NCBI GenBank assembly: GCA_964058845.1
Contig: CAXKVR010000036.1
Coordinates: 558,001-622,000, forward strand
DNA length: 64,000 nucleotides
Source: Carex sylvatica
Lineage: Eukaryota > Streptophyta > Magnoliopsida > Poales > Cyperaceae
Direction of reading: 5' to 3'
The notes beneath the pieces are model-generated. The model worked only from the letters and a program-made list of their open reading frames with translations, had not been told where the DNA came from and searched no databases. Below are positions 11,226 to 23,342 of this stretch, one piece after another. Position numbers and translations under genes: made by a program. The stretch's first letter is position 1. Each line of letters begins with the position of its first letter.

Positions 11226-12815
11226 ATTGACTGTTTGAATTTTTATAAAAATTGTAAAGCATGGAAGACACGAGACATTTTAATTCTCATTTATTTTATA
11301 GACACATATGGTTGTATTGCAATACTAATTGTTAATTCTTTTCTTGGACCATATATCAGTTTGGACATTCTACCTGATATCTTGAATTTGGAATTTCGAC
11401 CGTCCAATCAGAATATTGATTAGTCTGATCTAAGTCTATATATAATGCATGAGATTCTTCAATATTCGTGCCAAGACGGATCGCAAAATTTGAGTTACTG
11501 CAGATATTATGAATTCACGTACATAATGTTGTCTTTGTTGCCTGAAACAGTACTGGACTTGTCCGGAGATAACGTGAATTGTCCAATTTTCATATATACA
11601 ACCCGGGTCAAGCAACCATATTCTTTTTTGAAAAATAGTGGAGTATTTCACCGATTTCATTAAGAAATCAAAAATATCTGATCTGGTATGTAAAACAAGT
11701 ATCAAAATTAACTACAGTTTTACATCAAATAATTACATGCATAGCAAATAATATACTAATCAAAGTATATGTCAGAACTACCAAAAGAAAAAACAACCGC
11801 AAAGAGAAAAGACAGCACTTTAATTAACTAAACATCACTAACTAAGACATCAAAATAAATTACTAATCAGGACCAAGTTCTTCCCAATTAACCCTATCCT
11901 CATCATTCTCCCCTTCTCCAAACATTTGATTTAATCAAAAATACGCTAAGAAAATTATCTTAGCTCTATAGGTTTAATTGACAAGAGCTGAGTATCATTG
12001 AAACAGACCTAATTTATTTCCAACCCAATTGTCCATAACACAGCCTCTCGTACTAATTCGACTAACAATCTATTCTTTAAAGGAATAGCTACATCTATAT
12101 ATAAACCAAAAATTATCTAAAGAAACACAGTCAAAAATAAAATTATTATAAGATGCTATCCAATTCCAAATTAATCTAATATAAAAACAGTGAACAAAAG
12201 TCAAGCAACCATATCGATCTGTACAATTTTGCATAGATATACAACTTCAAAGTGGGACGTGTAATGTGAGCATTAGACTCAAATCGATCGGTTCGATGCA
12301 TGCTTTCTTTCATCCAATTTGCTTCATGATAAGTGTCTGCCGTATCAATATTTGTGCGGATGAAACACACACACATCATGAAGTGAATGAGACAGAAGGG
12401 AGTAGGCATCAGATTGATTAAATTGATTATTTGAGTTCAATATCTATCGAACGCGTCGCTCCCATATAACATATAATGCAGGCCATGAAGGCTTAGATAT
12501 CTCCCACTTTTTTTATTAAGAAAGGTCGACTATTTTAAATCGAATTGTACGATTAAAATGAACAAACTAATTAAAGCCAGACAAGAAAAATCGCTAAATT
12601 TTAAATTATTGAGAAAACATCAACCATCAACCTCGATCGATCCGTCTCTACCAAAATTATGGGCCACTAATAAAAATCGTTCGATCTAAGTCACGCAACA
12701 ATTCATTTGTGGTTTACGCTTCCACACTTATTCATTTCAGATTATCAATTATAAATGCGTTCGGCTAAAACGGTTAAATAAAAACTTCATCACCATATAA
12801 TTATAAATTATTTTT
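11226..12815. other. Intergenic spacer, no gene seen
   Basis: AT-rich DNA with only short ORFs lacking codon structure or homologues I recognise. 11270-11340 resembles intron 1 of GLR gene B (near 32005), and 12215-12255 resembles 1670-1710. These are remnants of older duplications. No RNA gene, promoter or coding exon can be supported. Confidence 0.5.
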
Positions 12816-12819
12816 GCAT

Positions 12820-13088
12820 TTTCAAAGTTCAAACAGTCAATCCGAACCATTCAACATGACGATCACCATATTAAAATACGCTTGAAGACTAAATTTTACA
12901 TTTTTGAAATTTATTTATTATTTTTTAAGATAGGTAGAAAGTTTATTTATTCAGAAAATTTTGGACCATAAAAAACAATAATTTTCTACCTATCTAATAA
13001 AATAGTAAAAAAATAAAAAGAAATTAAAATTTGTTCTCTAAGTACATTTTAATATGAATATCATGTTGAATGGTTCGGATCAAATCTA
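12820..13088. mobile_element. Mutator-type palindromic MITE core, degenerate
   Basis: Near-palindrome of the family described at 41744-42169. The left half has CAATCCGAACCATTCAACATG, CTTGAAGACTAAATTTTACA and TTTTTTAAGATAGGTAGAAA. The right half carries the complements, ending CATGTTGAATGGTTCGGATC. The outer terminal repeats are eroded and no target duplication is recognisable. Confidence 0.6.
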
Positions 13089-13289
13089 ATAATGACTTCA
13101 GTCTTGTTGTTTTGTAGCAAGTTTAGTGCTGCAAGAAGATTGAAGCTTTTAGATCCTAATCTTATAGCTACGGAGTTTAAAAGAAAAGAAAAGAGATCTA
13201 ATTAATGTAGGTTTTTTGATAAAGAAAGAGCAGCATTTACAGTGGGATTTGTTTCAAGTGAACATACCTAGGGTATTGTAAATACACAG

Positions 13290-13765
13290 CTTATCGGGCA
13301 TATGTGCTGAAAAGCACAAGGAAACATGACATGCCGTGTTCTTGCGGGTCACTAGAGCAAATTTCTACACCGCACAGCACGTCTAAGTACATGTCTAGCA
13401 CGAACATGGCTAAACACTTTACATTTTTTTTTTATCTGTACCAAAAATTTGTTTATAATAATTTTTTCTTAAAATTCATATCTTGTTGGAGGACTCCATT
13501 AAGACTTCATATTTTTTCCTTCTTTTCAGCTTGAGGCCGGAGTCTCCACTTTTATCTACTTTTGAAAAATCGAGAAAACAAACAGAAAGAAAGAACAGGT
13601 GGAGTGATGGGAGACTGGGTTGAGGCAGGCCGGGATGAGGAGAAAGGAGGTGCCGTGCTTAGCTGTGCTGTGTCCGCAGCCGTGTTGTGCTCACTCCCAG
13701 TGTTTCTTAGCACGGCATGGTCACCCATCTGACAAACACTGCATAGCACGGCATTGCGATTTACT
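13290..13765. repeat. GC-richer stretch with repeated AGCACGGC motifs
   Basis: AGCACGGCATG, GTGCCGTGCTTAG and related words recur in both orientations at 13290-13420 and 13640-13765, unlike the AT-rich surroundings. Repeats of this kind often lie near the ends of plant DNA transposons. I could not define termini or a target duplication. The 123-codon minus-strand frame across it has no recognisable domain. Confidence 0.35.
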
Positions 13766-14400
13766 AAACACACCCAACACAAAAAATATATTATAATTCT
13801 CTGTTGACAATAAACAAACAAACAAAAAATCACTTCTCTCTCAATAGTCAATAGTGACATCAGAGGGCAGACTACACCTTGCTTTGATTCATTAGTATTT
13901 TTCAACAGGGATGGAAATTTCAACGGACTTCCTCTTTACTAACCTAATTGCACCAGGTTTTGCTGGACCAGGGTACGTTGGATGCATGACCAGGCAAGCC
14001 CAGTATCTATAAATTACTTTAATTCATGCCTGAAATGGTTTTTGAATATATATATAATCAACCTTTATTTATAATTCTATTATCGGCAGATGAATTAATC
14101 TTTAAATTATGGTTTAATTATCTAATACATTTTCAAATAGAAAAACAATGTACAAAGAAAATAATGGGACTGCGGCCACAGAAGCATGCCAAGAAATTGG
14201 CTAACAGATTTCAAGATGGTTTATTACTTTATACAATCATGTAGCCTATTGAACTATGAATGGCCATTGACTTCTTAATCAGAATAACCAATTGTTTTAT
14301 GACTATTTGTTTTTCTTAACTATGAGTCTTGACATTGAAGTTAAAGTTCACTATGTCGCGCAATCATTGAAAACATTTGTACATTTTTATAATTTAATCA
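13766..14400. other. Intergenic spacer, no gene seen
   Basis: No convincing gene, RNA or transposon end. The short + frame at 14026-14244 has no recognisable domain and no supporting splice signals. Confidence 0.45.
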
Positions 14401-14405
14401 TTAAC

Positions 14406-14641
14406 CTGCTAATGTAGCATTGACATTGTCCTGGTTGGAATCTCTGGTATAGAGCACAAGTCTGGTACTATAATTCCAATGTACCGTGTAGAAATATATC
14501 TTCCACTGCCATCTCTATGCCCACATGGATGCCCAAATCGAGTATAACTCCAACCGTGATGCTTCTGCTTGAATTTTGAGCTGTAACAACTGAAAATAAG
14601 ATGACGTAGAGGACAAACTTTAGTGGATTTGGTGTCTCCAT
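14406..14641 (-). pseudogene. GLR exon 1 pseudogene (copy of GLR gene B exon 1, inverted)
   Basis: On the minus strand an ATG at 14641 opens METPNPLKFVLYVILFSVV and continues TAQNSS, VGVILDL and MAVED. This matches exon 1 of GLR gene B (METPNSLMFLLHFILFLVV, VILDL, MAVEDFYALH) residue by residue. It has lost the segment equivalent to KMARTSIA and carries a frameshift and an early TAG. The rest of the exon (SRLVLYTRDS region) is still recognisable in another frame, down to the splice donor at about 14405. No exon 2-5 sequence follows, so it is a fragment, not a gene. Confidence 0.85.
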
Positions 14642-15230
14642 TTTTATGCATAGTACACTTTTCTCTGTATGGTGTCTCTCTTTATAGGCTAGCTGCTCCT
14701 ATATTAAAACTTTAGGATTCAACTCCTCTCCAATACCAATACCGTAGAGAATGGGCCTCACTTTGTAGTTTGAGATTAAATCTCATCACTTTAGAATTCG
14801 GACTAGCGTAGGGGACAGTATTATTGGGCTTTGAGAGTCGTGCCAAGTTAAAAGAACGGTCCAGATCCATTAAATATTGTAAAAGATTCCTTTATGCAGT
14901 ATTGGAGAGGATGTGAATTCAAAACTTCACGAGTTTACTTTGACAAAGTCAAGCATGGAAAATGTAGATCTAAGCTTGAGATTGACTTAATGTGCCTAGT
15001 AAGGCACAGATCTTGCTGATTTTATGTTGGGATAGTCATCATCTCATCATTAAAGAAAAATATCGTAGTGTTGTTGACCAATCCAATTGAAGAATTAATG
15101 GTGATGATTCCAACAAAAATATTTTAAGTCGTTGACTATCCAATAAACATAATTGGAGCAAAATTTGTTAAATTAAAATCAATGTTGGATCACACTAATT
15201 AAGCAACAAATTGATAAATGGGAAAGTGCA
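14642..15230 (-). repeat. Inverted copy of the GLR gene B upstream region
   Basis: Reading on the minus strand away from the pseudo-exon, the sequence follows the flank upstream of 31283: ATACAGAGAA...TGTACTATGCAT directly before the ATG, then GCTTGACTTTGTCAAAGTAAAC, CCCAACATAAA, and further out TTGGATAGTCAACGACTT and GCTTAATTAGTGTG. It lacks the MITE found at 30705-31103. It keeps a good TATA box (CTATAAAG) where gene B has CTACAAATAG. Confidence 0.8.
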
Positions 15231-15415
15231 TGGAAATTAAGCTCCTCAGATCAGTGCTATCAGTGCTCTCTGATGACCAAACTGATTCATAGGCAGGTGC
15301 TGACAAGAGGATTTTTAAAATAATGAAGTGACAGTTTTACATGGAAGTACAGCAAGACAATGAACCAAAGAATTTGGGACTGCATGTTACACAACATCCT
15401 GCGTCATCGACTTGT

Positions 15416-15625
15416 ATTCATTTTTGTTTTAAGTTCAACCAGTTGATCTGGGCCGTTCAAAATGATCGTCATATAAATATCACTTGATTTGAAAATTCTG
15501 AACCATTCAAAGGCAACGATTTTCTACATATCCTAAAATAAAAGATAGTAAACAAATTCTAAAAAAAAAAAATTTGATCTACAAGTATATTATGATATAA
15601 AAAATTTGGATTAACTGTTTGAACT
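15416..15625. mobile_element. Degenerate copy of the palindromic Mutator-type MITE core
   Basis: Recognisable words are GTTCAACCAGTTGATCTG, AACGATTTTCTACATATCC, ATAGTAAACAAATTC and GATCTACAAGTATATTATGATA. The arms are uneven and there is no clear terminal repeat. An old, partial copy. Confidence 0.45.
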
Positions 15626-15634
15626 TTTTTTGTA

Positions 15635-15770
15635 TAAAGGTTGGAGGTCAAGTCATTTAACTATTTAATATTTAAAAAGTTTGTGATTGCTTCTTCTGGG
15701 TTTCAAACTTGCAATCTCCCATATGGAGAGCATTGTTTTTACCACTAAATCAAATGCTCCTTCTCAACTG
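15635..15770 (-). mobile_element. SINE-like tRNA-derived repeat
   Basis: On the minus strand, GATTTAGTGGTAAAAA (A-box-like) is followed by a B-box-like GCAAGTTTGAAACCC. The body ends near ATTAAATAGTTAAATGACTTGACCTCCAACC. Related copies are at 23343-23500, 25605-25660 and 45365-45480. The order tRNA-like head then body fits a SINE. I did not identify the parent tRNA. Confidence 0.4.
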
Positions 15771-16370
15771 TTTGAACTTTAAAAATAGAAATATGAATTC
15801 ATAAGACGGATCCATATGTAATATGCATATTACCTCACCGGCTATCTCCCATTCCTTATTTCTTATTTAAGATTCATAATGGATAATCAATTAATTTTTA
15901 AGAAAGTCAAATGCTGACATCTTTTAATTTAAAAAATATTTAATCAGCATTTGATGTCTTATCATATTATTTGATATCTCCAAATTTATTATATTACTCA
16001 ATTTAAGCTATAATGAAACTTTTTACAATTTTACTTATTAGATTTTAATAAGATAAAATATTTTTTTATTAGTATGTTCAGATTCATTCTTAGTTTCAGT
16101 TGTTAATTATATGAAAAACATATATTGAGAAGGAATTTTAGTAACATTAACTATAATTAGTGCCACAAAATGGAGCAACTAATTTATTAATACGAATTCA
16201 TTTTCACTAAAATATTTTGTCCTTTTGACTTTTGTTTTATAAGATGTATATATTTCTATAAGTTTTTGGTATTTTTTTAAAAATCAAATCTCTTTAATTA
16301 GTTGTATCAAAGTTTGAAATTCGAATTGTAAATCAAACTCTTAATCTACTTCATTTTATAATATATTTCT
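15771..16370. other. AT-rich upstream spacer of GLR gene A
   Basis: No coding sequence. It may be mostly the body of a Helitron whose 3' end lies at 16396. Confidence 0.4.
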
Positions 16371-16396
16371 GTTGCAACGCACGGGTACAATGCTAG
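16365..16396 (+). mobile_element. Helitron-like 3' terminus
   Basis: TTGCAACGCACGGGTACAAT is followed by GCTAG and then T. A short hairpin with GCACGGG close before CTAG, next to a T, is the usual 3' signature of plant Helitrons. The stem is imperfect on its left side (CTGTTGC). No 5' TC end could be assigned, so the extent upstream is unknown. Confidence 0.45.
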
Positions 16397-16692
16397 TAAT
16401 TAAAGATTTGTGTTAAAATTATTTTTTAAAATTCATCTTTAAAAATTGAAAGCTAATAGTGCATTTAGAATGTTTTTTTTTTAAATCTTTACAGAAGCTG
16501 TGAAATTATGAGAATGAATCGAACTCTCAACTTTTAATTAACCAACAATCTTAAAACTTTTCTCCTAAGAAACTGTACTATCTCACCTTTCTCAGTGCGT
16601 TGAGAATGTCAATCCTATTGCTGGGATATTGCAAATCAAATAAAAACTTGGGTCACATTTCAAAAGAACATTGACAGCGTACAATCCGCTCC

Positions 16693-16699
16693 TGCATAT
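16693..16699 (+). promoter_or_regulatory. Altered TATA-box position of GLR gene A
   Basis: The region upstream of the start is closely similar to that of gene C (TCTCCACAAGTCCTTGAGC and the 60 bases before the ATG). Where gene C has CCCTTTATATCTCC, gene A has TCCTGCATATCTCC. The T-rich first half of the TATA box is replaced. Confidence 0.45.
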
Positions 16700-16774
16700 C
16701 TCCACAAGTCCTTGAGCATTTTTGAAATTATTCCAAATCAAAATTCTCTTCTCCTCTCCAATTCACAACAACCC

Positions 16775-19700
16775 ATGAGACCAAAACCGTTTCCTAATCT
16801 CCTCTCCATCTTTCATCACCTATGCATAAGTTCTCTGGTGCTCATCAAACTCTCAACACCAACATCATCTCAGCCAATGAATTTCAACGTTGGTTTCATT
16901 TTCGACCCAGACTCACCGGTCGGGATGATCGCCAAGACCACCGTCCCAATGGCTTTAAATGATTTTTATGCCGCTCACTCCAACTCCTTCAACCATGTAA
17001 GTCTCGTAACTCGACCCTCCCCTGGCGGTGATATAATCACCTCTGCTTCAGCTGGTTAGTTCCTGCTTGTATTTGTATTTTACTGTACAAATGAATTAGT
17101 TGTGGAAAGAATTTCTACTTGCTCAATCAGATAATAATATTATATATGTCATTCTTTGAATCTATTCATCCATTCAGCCTTGGAGCTAATTACTACTGAA
17201 AAAGTGCACGCAATTCTTGGTCCGGGGACGTCGCCCGAATCGGCTTTTGTAGCTGTTCTGGGAACCAAAGCAAAAGTTCCAATAGTATCTATCTCATCAA
17301 CTAGCCCTACAGTGTCGCACTCTATCTCTTCGTATTTCATCCGTGCTGCAGCAAATGACACAACGCAGGCCCGTGCAATAGCAGCTCTTGTGAAGGCATT
17401 TGGGTGGCGCCGTGCTGTTCCAATTTACCAAGACGATGACTATGGTTCTTCATTAATTCCTTACCTCGTGGATGAGCTTGACAGTGTGGATGCACAAATG
17501 CCATACCGTCAACCCATCGCCGACTCCACCAATGAAGATGAGATCAAAGCTATTCTTGAAGAGCTCCAGAATAAACAAACCCGAGTTTTCATCATGCACA
17601 TGAGGGTTCGGTTAGCCACAAAAATATTTGATGTGGCAAAAACCATCGGTATGATGTCCGATGGGTATGTTTGGATACTTACAGATGGGCTCACAAGTCA
17701 GCTCAGCTGGATTCATGCTAACACTCAACCAGGATCGGTAGAAGGGGTGTTGGGCCTCACGACCTACTACCGCATGACAGACAAGTTACGCAACTTCAGA
17801 AACAAATGGACCCGCCAATTCTTGAAAGATCATCCTGATGCGGACCCCATCATTGCCCATGACATCAATCGGTACGTCATATGGGCCTACAATGCCGCCT
17901 GGGCTGTGGCTACGGCTGCCGAGCACGTGAAACAAATTAACAACCAATTTGTTAATACTACAAATGGTAGCACTGATCTTTCGAGCATGGGTGTCTCAAC
18001 GATTGGTGAGGAATTTCTTCACTCTATCTTGAACACGACATTTGATGAGCCCCTAGGAGTTTTGTTCAAGTTAGTAAATGGTGAGCTACACTCGTCACTT
18101 TTTCGCATTGTTAATGTAAATGGTGACAAGGATAGGACTATAGGCTATTACACCCCAAGTCATGGTTTATCAAAAATATGGCATGTTCAAAGCAACGCTT
18201 CCTACTCGACCTCTCGCAATGACCTTGGTCCGGTGATATGGCCTGGCGAGTCAACAGTGCAGCCGAAAGGGTGGGTGGAGCCTACTGTTAGTAAAAAACT
18301 AAGAATAGCAGTGCCGGGACCTATACTCGAAGGGTTCAAGATGTTTTTGGACCTGGAGACGGACAACGCCACAAACCAGACAACAGCAACAGGATTTGTG
18401 ATAGACATGTTCGAGGCGGCAGTGGAGAAGTTGCCATACGCATTGCCATTCGAGTATGTAGAAGTGCTGGATATCGACTACGACAGCATCGTGGAGATGA
18501 TCGGTAATGGGGTAAGAAAACCTTTTCATTAAATCCTGGTTACATTTTTCTGCTTATCCTCTATTTCATATATAGTATTGCTGCTATTTTAATCCCTACT
18601 CTTAATACTTGAAGCTAATTAAGGACTCTTTACTTAGTATAGAAACATATATAGTACATACGGTGGATATTATAAATTTACAATATGATTTTGTCAAAAC
18701 TCAAAAGCTGAACTAGAACAACCAATATGCCAGGAATGATTAATTTGAACACTTCGGTTATTGAAGACGCATTCAATATCAAAGCAATTATTTTTGGCCA
18801 TTCATCATAGAAATTGTTATATGGTTATATTTAATTAACACACACAACAACAACAAAAAATTTAACGTGAGAATTAATGTGATGCGCTTTCAATATTGAC
18901 TCTTTTTTATTATGGAATCATAACTAAATTCAATTCACCCAGCTGTTTACTTGTGTATATATATATATTTTTTCCAAGACTACTATATAAATTTCACCTC
19001 TTGTCGTTATATATACACATTAATTTACTTTCTATTGTCAATAAGAAGGATGTATTCATTTAAATATATATAATAGTGCACTAGCATTAATGTTGGGTTC
19101 AACAAATTATTAATTATTAGTTTGAAATTTGAATTAGTCAATAGTAATTCTTTGGTCACGAACACGTTGATGAATAATCTTTCGTGTGGCAAAGGGATGA
19201 TTGAATTTAGAAGTCATTGGAATAAAACTCATTTTCACCTTAGCTATTATTCGAAGATATGCACGCAACTTAATTGACTATATTTTAATACCTCAAGTCA
19301 ACTATATGCTTTTCTATTACTATAATTACTAAGTGATATTTGAGCGATCCCTAAAGTTGTTAGCTAGATCCAAAATAATATATTTATTATATGTATATAG
19401 AGCGAGAGGGTCTTGTTTCCACTTGCATTTCTGTTAATTGTTCTTCCGGTCATCAAAACCTATCTAATAAGATTTAAATCACAAATTCAAACTATTTAAA
19501 CTGATCAATCTACTTCATGAATGCTTTATTTACATGCAAAATTCATAAATATTTGAATTTATTTAGTATGGAATCAAGTAGTCAACAAACGAGATTCTTA
19601 TGTTAATCTTAATGTTTTTTTTAAAAGCTTAATTTTTTTTCCGCTTGACATAATACTAAATTTATTTTGTTTAAAAGATTAATTTTTTTACCGCCTGACA

Positions 19701-22163
19701 TAATACTAAATGAATTAGAATTTTTTTTATTTCTTGGCATATTGACAAGGGTGACAGAAAATTCCATTTAGCAAGCTAATTCCATATTTTACATGCTTTT
19801 CATATAAAATCAATTTTGAAATACTTTTTTCCATCCTAAAAGGTAAATAATTTGAATAATTATGTGTATTATTTTTCTCTATGAAGTTTCAGTTTTTCCA
19901 TTTGATCTTTTATTAATTGGCCAGGTCTTTCTCTAAAAGTTGTCTCAATCCTACCCTCTTATGGAACGATGAATGTACGGTTATTATTCACAAAAACTTT
20001 ATCTGTACAATTTGATATGGCTATTGTAGAACTTTTCAATTCATTAATATAAAATGACATGATCATGTTATCTGTTAAAAACCTTATAAATTTCAATCCA
20101 CATGGATTGAATACTAACCTACCGTTCAATAGTGCCATTTTTGAAATTCTATTCGTCTAACTAGATAGCTACTTGTGGATGACATTTTCCTAGTGATCAA
20201 TTGGTGGAATTAGAGAATTATTTAGGTCCTGATGAGCTTCAGTATTATGTGCTAATTATTAATATATATGTTAATGTTCTCATTTTATATTATTGGGATA
20301 TAGTTAGAAACTGCTATACTTATCATTCAATTCTCTTTTCATAATGTATTTTGAATATTCCCTATACAATTTTCTATTAAAAAATAAGTTAATATCCAAA
20401 TAATCAAACTTTCTCTCGTAGACCTATGATGCAGCGGTTGCTGATATGACAATCACCCACCACAGATCACTGTATGCCGATTTTACACTGCCTTATATGG
20501 CATCAGGCTTGGCAATGGTGGTGCCGGTGAGGAATGAACGGAGCAAGAATGCATGGATCTTCCTCAAGCCCCTCAGGGCTGATCTCTGGTTGGGTAGTTT
20601 GGCTTTCTTTATTTTCACCGGCGTAGTCATCTGGGCTTTGGAGCACCGCATCAACGATGAGTTCAGAGGACCACCAGCGAACCAACTCGGCACCGTTGTT
20701 TATTTTTCATTCTCCACACTTGTTTTCTCTCACAGTAAGTTTGATTTCTGCTTCTTTTCCCTGACTATTTACCACATAATTTCATATAAAAGCAATTAGC
20801 AATCATCTCTTTCATCACAGATGGACAAAACTAAATTAAAAATATATATCATGTCACTGTTTGGATCAATCAAATTATTCAAATATGGTTTCGTTTATGA
20901 GGTAGAAGCTTTTTTATTTTTTTTATTTCAAGTAGTAAATTAAGTCTATGTAACTGCCTGGAAAGATTTTAATACCTTAGGAAAAAAAAATAGGTTCCAT
21001 GGATAAGAAATTCATTGTTCCTTGTTGGGAGAGGTTAGTTGGCGCATAGACATCCAACAAATTTCATAATATTAATAACTGATTAGGTCGTTCAAAGAAC
21101 AGGAAGAAAGAGGCAGTCTAACAATGCACCTTAATTATTGCAGGGGAAACAATAGTTAGCAACTTATCAAGATTCGTGGTAATCATCTGGGTGTTCGTGG
21201 TACTCATATTACAAGCAAGTTATACTGCTAGCTTGACATCGATGCTGACGGTTCAGCACCTTACTCCAACTTTTTCTGACATAAATGAGCTTTTGAAGAG
21301 TAAAGAGAAGATCGGTTACTTTGAAGGTTCCTTCACGAAAGATCTCTTGCCGAGAATGGGTTTCGTCGAAGGTAGACTTCTTCCCTTTCAGTCACCTGAA
21401 TTGTATGAAGAAGCAATGTCGAATCACTCCATTGCCGCTGTTGTGGATGAGATCCCTTACCTCCAAGTCTTTCTGAACAAGTACTGTGACAACTACACAA
21501 TGGTCAATCTACCCAACAAGACGAGCGGATTTGGATTTGTAAGTCCTCCTCGCTCGTTACACTGTTTTTCTTGGAAAATAGGAGGTTGTTAGTTTACTAG
21601 TTAAGGAACAAAACCAATTTATAATAATAATGGTCATCACAATTATACAGGTATTTCCGAAAGGCTCTTCTCTAGTCACTGACCTCTCTAAGGCAATCCT
21701 CAACATAACTGAAGGGGATACAAGCACAAGGATAATGAAAAAATGGTTTGGTGAGCCGTTGTCATGCCCGAAACGAGATAACCCCTTCTTTTCCCAAAGA
21801 CTTGACATCATAAGCTTTTGGGGCTTATTTCTCATTACTGGTGTGGCATCAGTGTTCTGTTGCCTGATACATTTAGCTATGTTTTTAAAGCAAAACATGC
21901 ACAACATAAGGCGCATTACTTCTGTAAGTTCTTTCAGATCGAGCCTTCGTTCAGTGGCAAAGCTATACGATGACAAAGATTTATCTAGTCATACATTCCG
22001 GAAAACGCAACCGAGTTCCCCTAACAGTTTTCATCCAGACACTCCGATGAGCATATCAAATCACGGTGGACCATTTTCATCTGAGCAGATGAGTCCTGTC
22101 AGAGATGAGGCGGAAATGCATAGCAATGCCGGAAACGAAACCCCAAATCAAGGAAATACTTAG
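16775..22163 (+). CDS. GLR: Glutamate receptor-like channel, clade II type (GLR gene A, 944 aa)
   Basis: Five exons: 16775-17054, 17178-18511, 20422-20734, 21144-21538, 21651-22163. All introns are GT-AG, phases 1, 0, 1, 0. The ATG at 16775 aligns with the start of gene C; there is no ATG further upstream in frame in the conserved flank. The product is a ligand-gated cation channel of the plant GLR family, probably in the plasma membrane or an endomembrane. Signal peptide about 1-33; amino-terminal ligand domain about 37-450 (LGPGTSPES, GWRRAVPIYQDDDYG, WPGESTVQPKGW). S1 starts near KLRIAVPG (466), with the probable ligand Arg 553 in HHRSLYADFTLPY. M1 about 593-611; pore loop 627-642 (LGTVVYFSFSTLVFSH); M3 652-673 with SYTASL (668-673); S2 with Asp744-Glu745; M4 about 829-852; Ser-rich tail of about 90 residues. 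Intron 2 is 1910 bp and AT-rich. Clade II is inferred from PKGSSLVTDLSKAIL and overall resemblance. Confidence 0.95.
18512..20421 (+). other. Intron 2 of GLR gene A (1910 bp)
   Basis: GTAAGA donor and TCGTAG acceptor. AT-rich, with no recognisable transposon or gene. Short local repeats (TTTACCGCCTGACATAATACT-like words near 19640 and 19690) are the only structure seen. The equivalent intron of gene C is 2528 bp and carries a MITE. Confidence 0.8.
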
Positions 22164-22643
22164 ACCTTATGTATATTTCTGAATATATGTAAATTGATAA
22201 TTATCAGTATAGTATGGAATTTTTTTAGTGATAGTTATGTTACAAAATGTATCATTAGGGAATGAGTGATGAACTATGGATTTGTTGAAAAAGGAACCAC
22301 AGTTATAAAATGCTATATTTGTAATTTTAAAATAATATATTAATCCAGAAAGAATAGAAAATCAAATTAGCCCCCACTTAATAAAATTTCCCGCAAATGA
22401 TTTTTTTTCTTTTTGTGTGTGAAAGAGTCAGTCTCATATTATTGCCACATATTTCTGTTAATTAAAATCCATAAATTCAAAATAAGATGCGAAGAATATT
22501 ATTAATTTTCATTCCAAAAAATAATGTTAAGATTGTCAAAAATATAAATTTTGACAAATGTCTAATTTAAAAATATTTTTTTCTTAATTGATTTAATTTA
22601 AGTTTCTATCGGCTTAACTGGACATGCAATTTGTATCACCTTA
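22164..22643. other. 3' flank of GLR gene A
   Basis: AT-rich DNA holding the 3' UTR of gene A and spacer. I see no gene and cannot place a polyadenylation site with confidence. Confidence 0.5.
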
Positions 22644-22788
22644 GGTAATAGAATATTTCTGTTTGGATCTGGACTGTCCAATCAGAATATACAAGACTAT
22701 TAAAGTGGTCCCGTGCATTCCACCTTGAACTGGATTGGCATAGATTCCGATCGGACGGCTGTGATCCAAACAAAAATATTCTGTTACC
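22644..22788. mobile_element. Short MITE with about 40-bp terminal inverted repeats
   Basis: The left end GGTAATAGAATATTTCTGTT and the right end, reversed, GGTAACAGAATATTTTTGTT are near-identical and continue into GGATC and a GGACTGTCC/GGACGGCTG segment. The flanks are TTA (22641-22643) and TCA (22789-22791), so a diverged 3-bp duplication of the PIF/Harbinger type is possible but not proven. Confidence 0.65.
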
Positions 22789-22899
22789 TCATTGGATACG
22801 GATTCACTGGACATGCATGCATAAAGTTTTTTAAAAAAAAAATAGGATGAACAACAGCGGCTCGAAAAAATTTATAAGCAAGCCGGAATGAAATCATTA

Positions 22900-23275
22900 A
22901 CCGCAGTGATTCATTGCGGTTGTACTATTTTTCAACATTTACCAAAATAATCCACCACCACTTTAATTTTATATTTTTTTTTTGCTATGAAGGAAAAAAA
23001 AAACGCATTTGATCAGTCCCTCAAAATTAGCCTTTTCATTTTATGGTCTTCGTTATCCACTTATCCGCTGGAAATAATATAATTCGATTATGTTCCTTTG
23101 AAAGGTACCATTAACTAATTAATTAATTAATTAAATATCAATGCGGAAATATTCGTTTCACTAACGTCTGTTTATAGAATTTTTGATAATTTTAGTTGTG
23201 CAGTCACTATCAGCTGGCGCACTTGCATGTGTTTCTCCAAATTTGCACGTATATATAACTAAAATACCCATAAAC
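22900..23275 (+). repeat. Tandem duplication downstream of GLR A, unit 1, part 1
   Basis: Same order of words as 26745-27095: CAGTCCCTCAAAATTA, TTTTATGG, CCTTTGAAAGGT, CGGAAATATT, GTTTATAGA, TTGCACGT, ATATAACTAAA. Non-coding. Together with the stretches at 23630-24035 and 25780-26110 it makes the first of two tandem units. Their order is interrupted by different insertions in each unit. Confidence 0.7.
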
Positions 23276-23342
23276 TCTTAGAAGACGAATTCAGATTATA
23301 CAGTGCAATACCTGACCGCGTAGAATGATCTGAGTTGTCAGT

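Noticed and set aside
13552..13923. 123-codon minus-strand frame
   Set aside because: No recognisable domain or splice context; it overlaps the AGCACGGC repeat zone.
16712..16774. Extending GLR gene A upstream by 21 codons
   Set aside because: The apparent start is TTG, and gene C has a frame-breaking difference there. The ATG at 16775 aligns with the gene C start.
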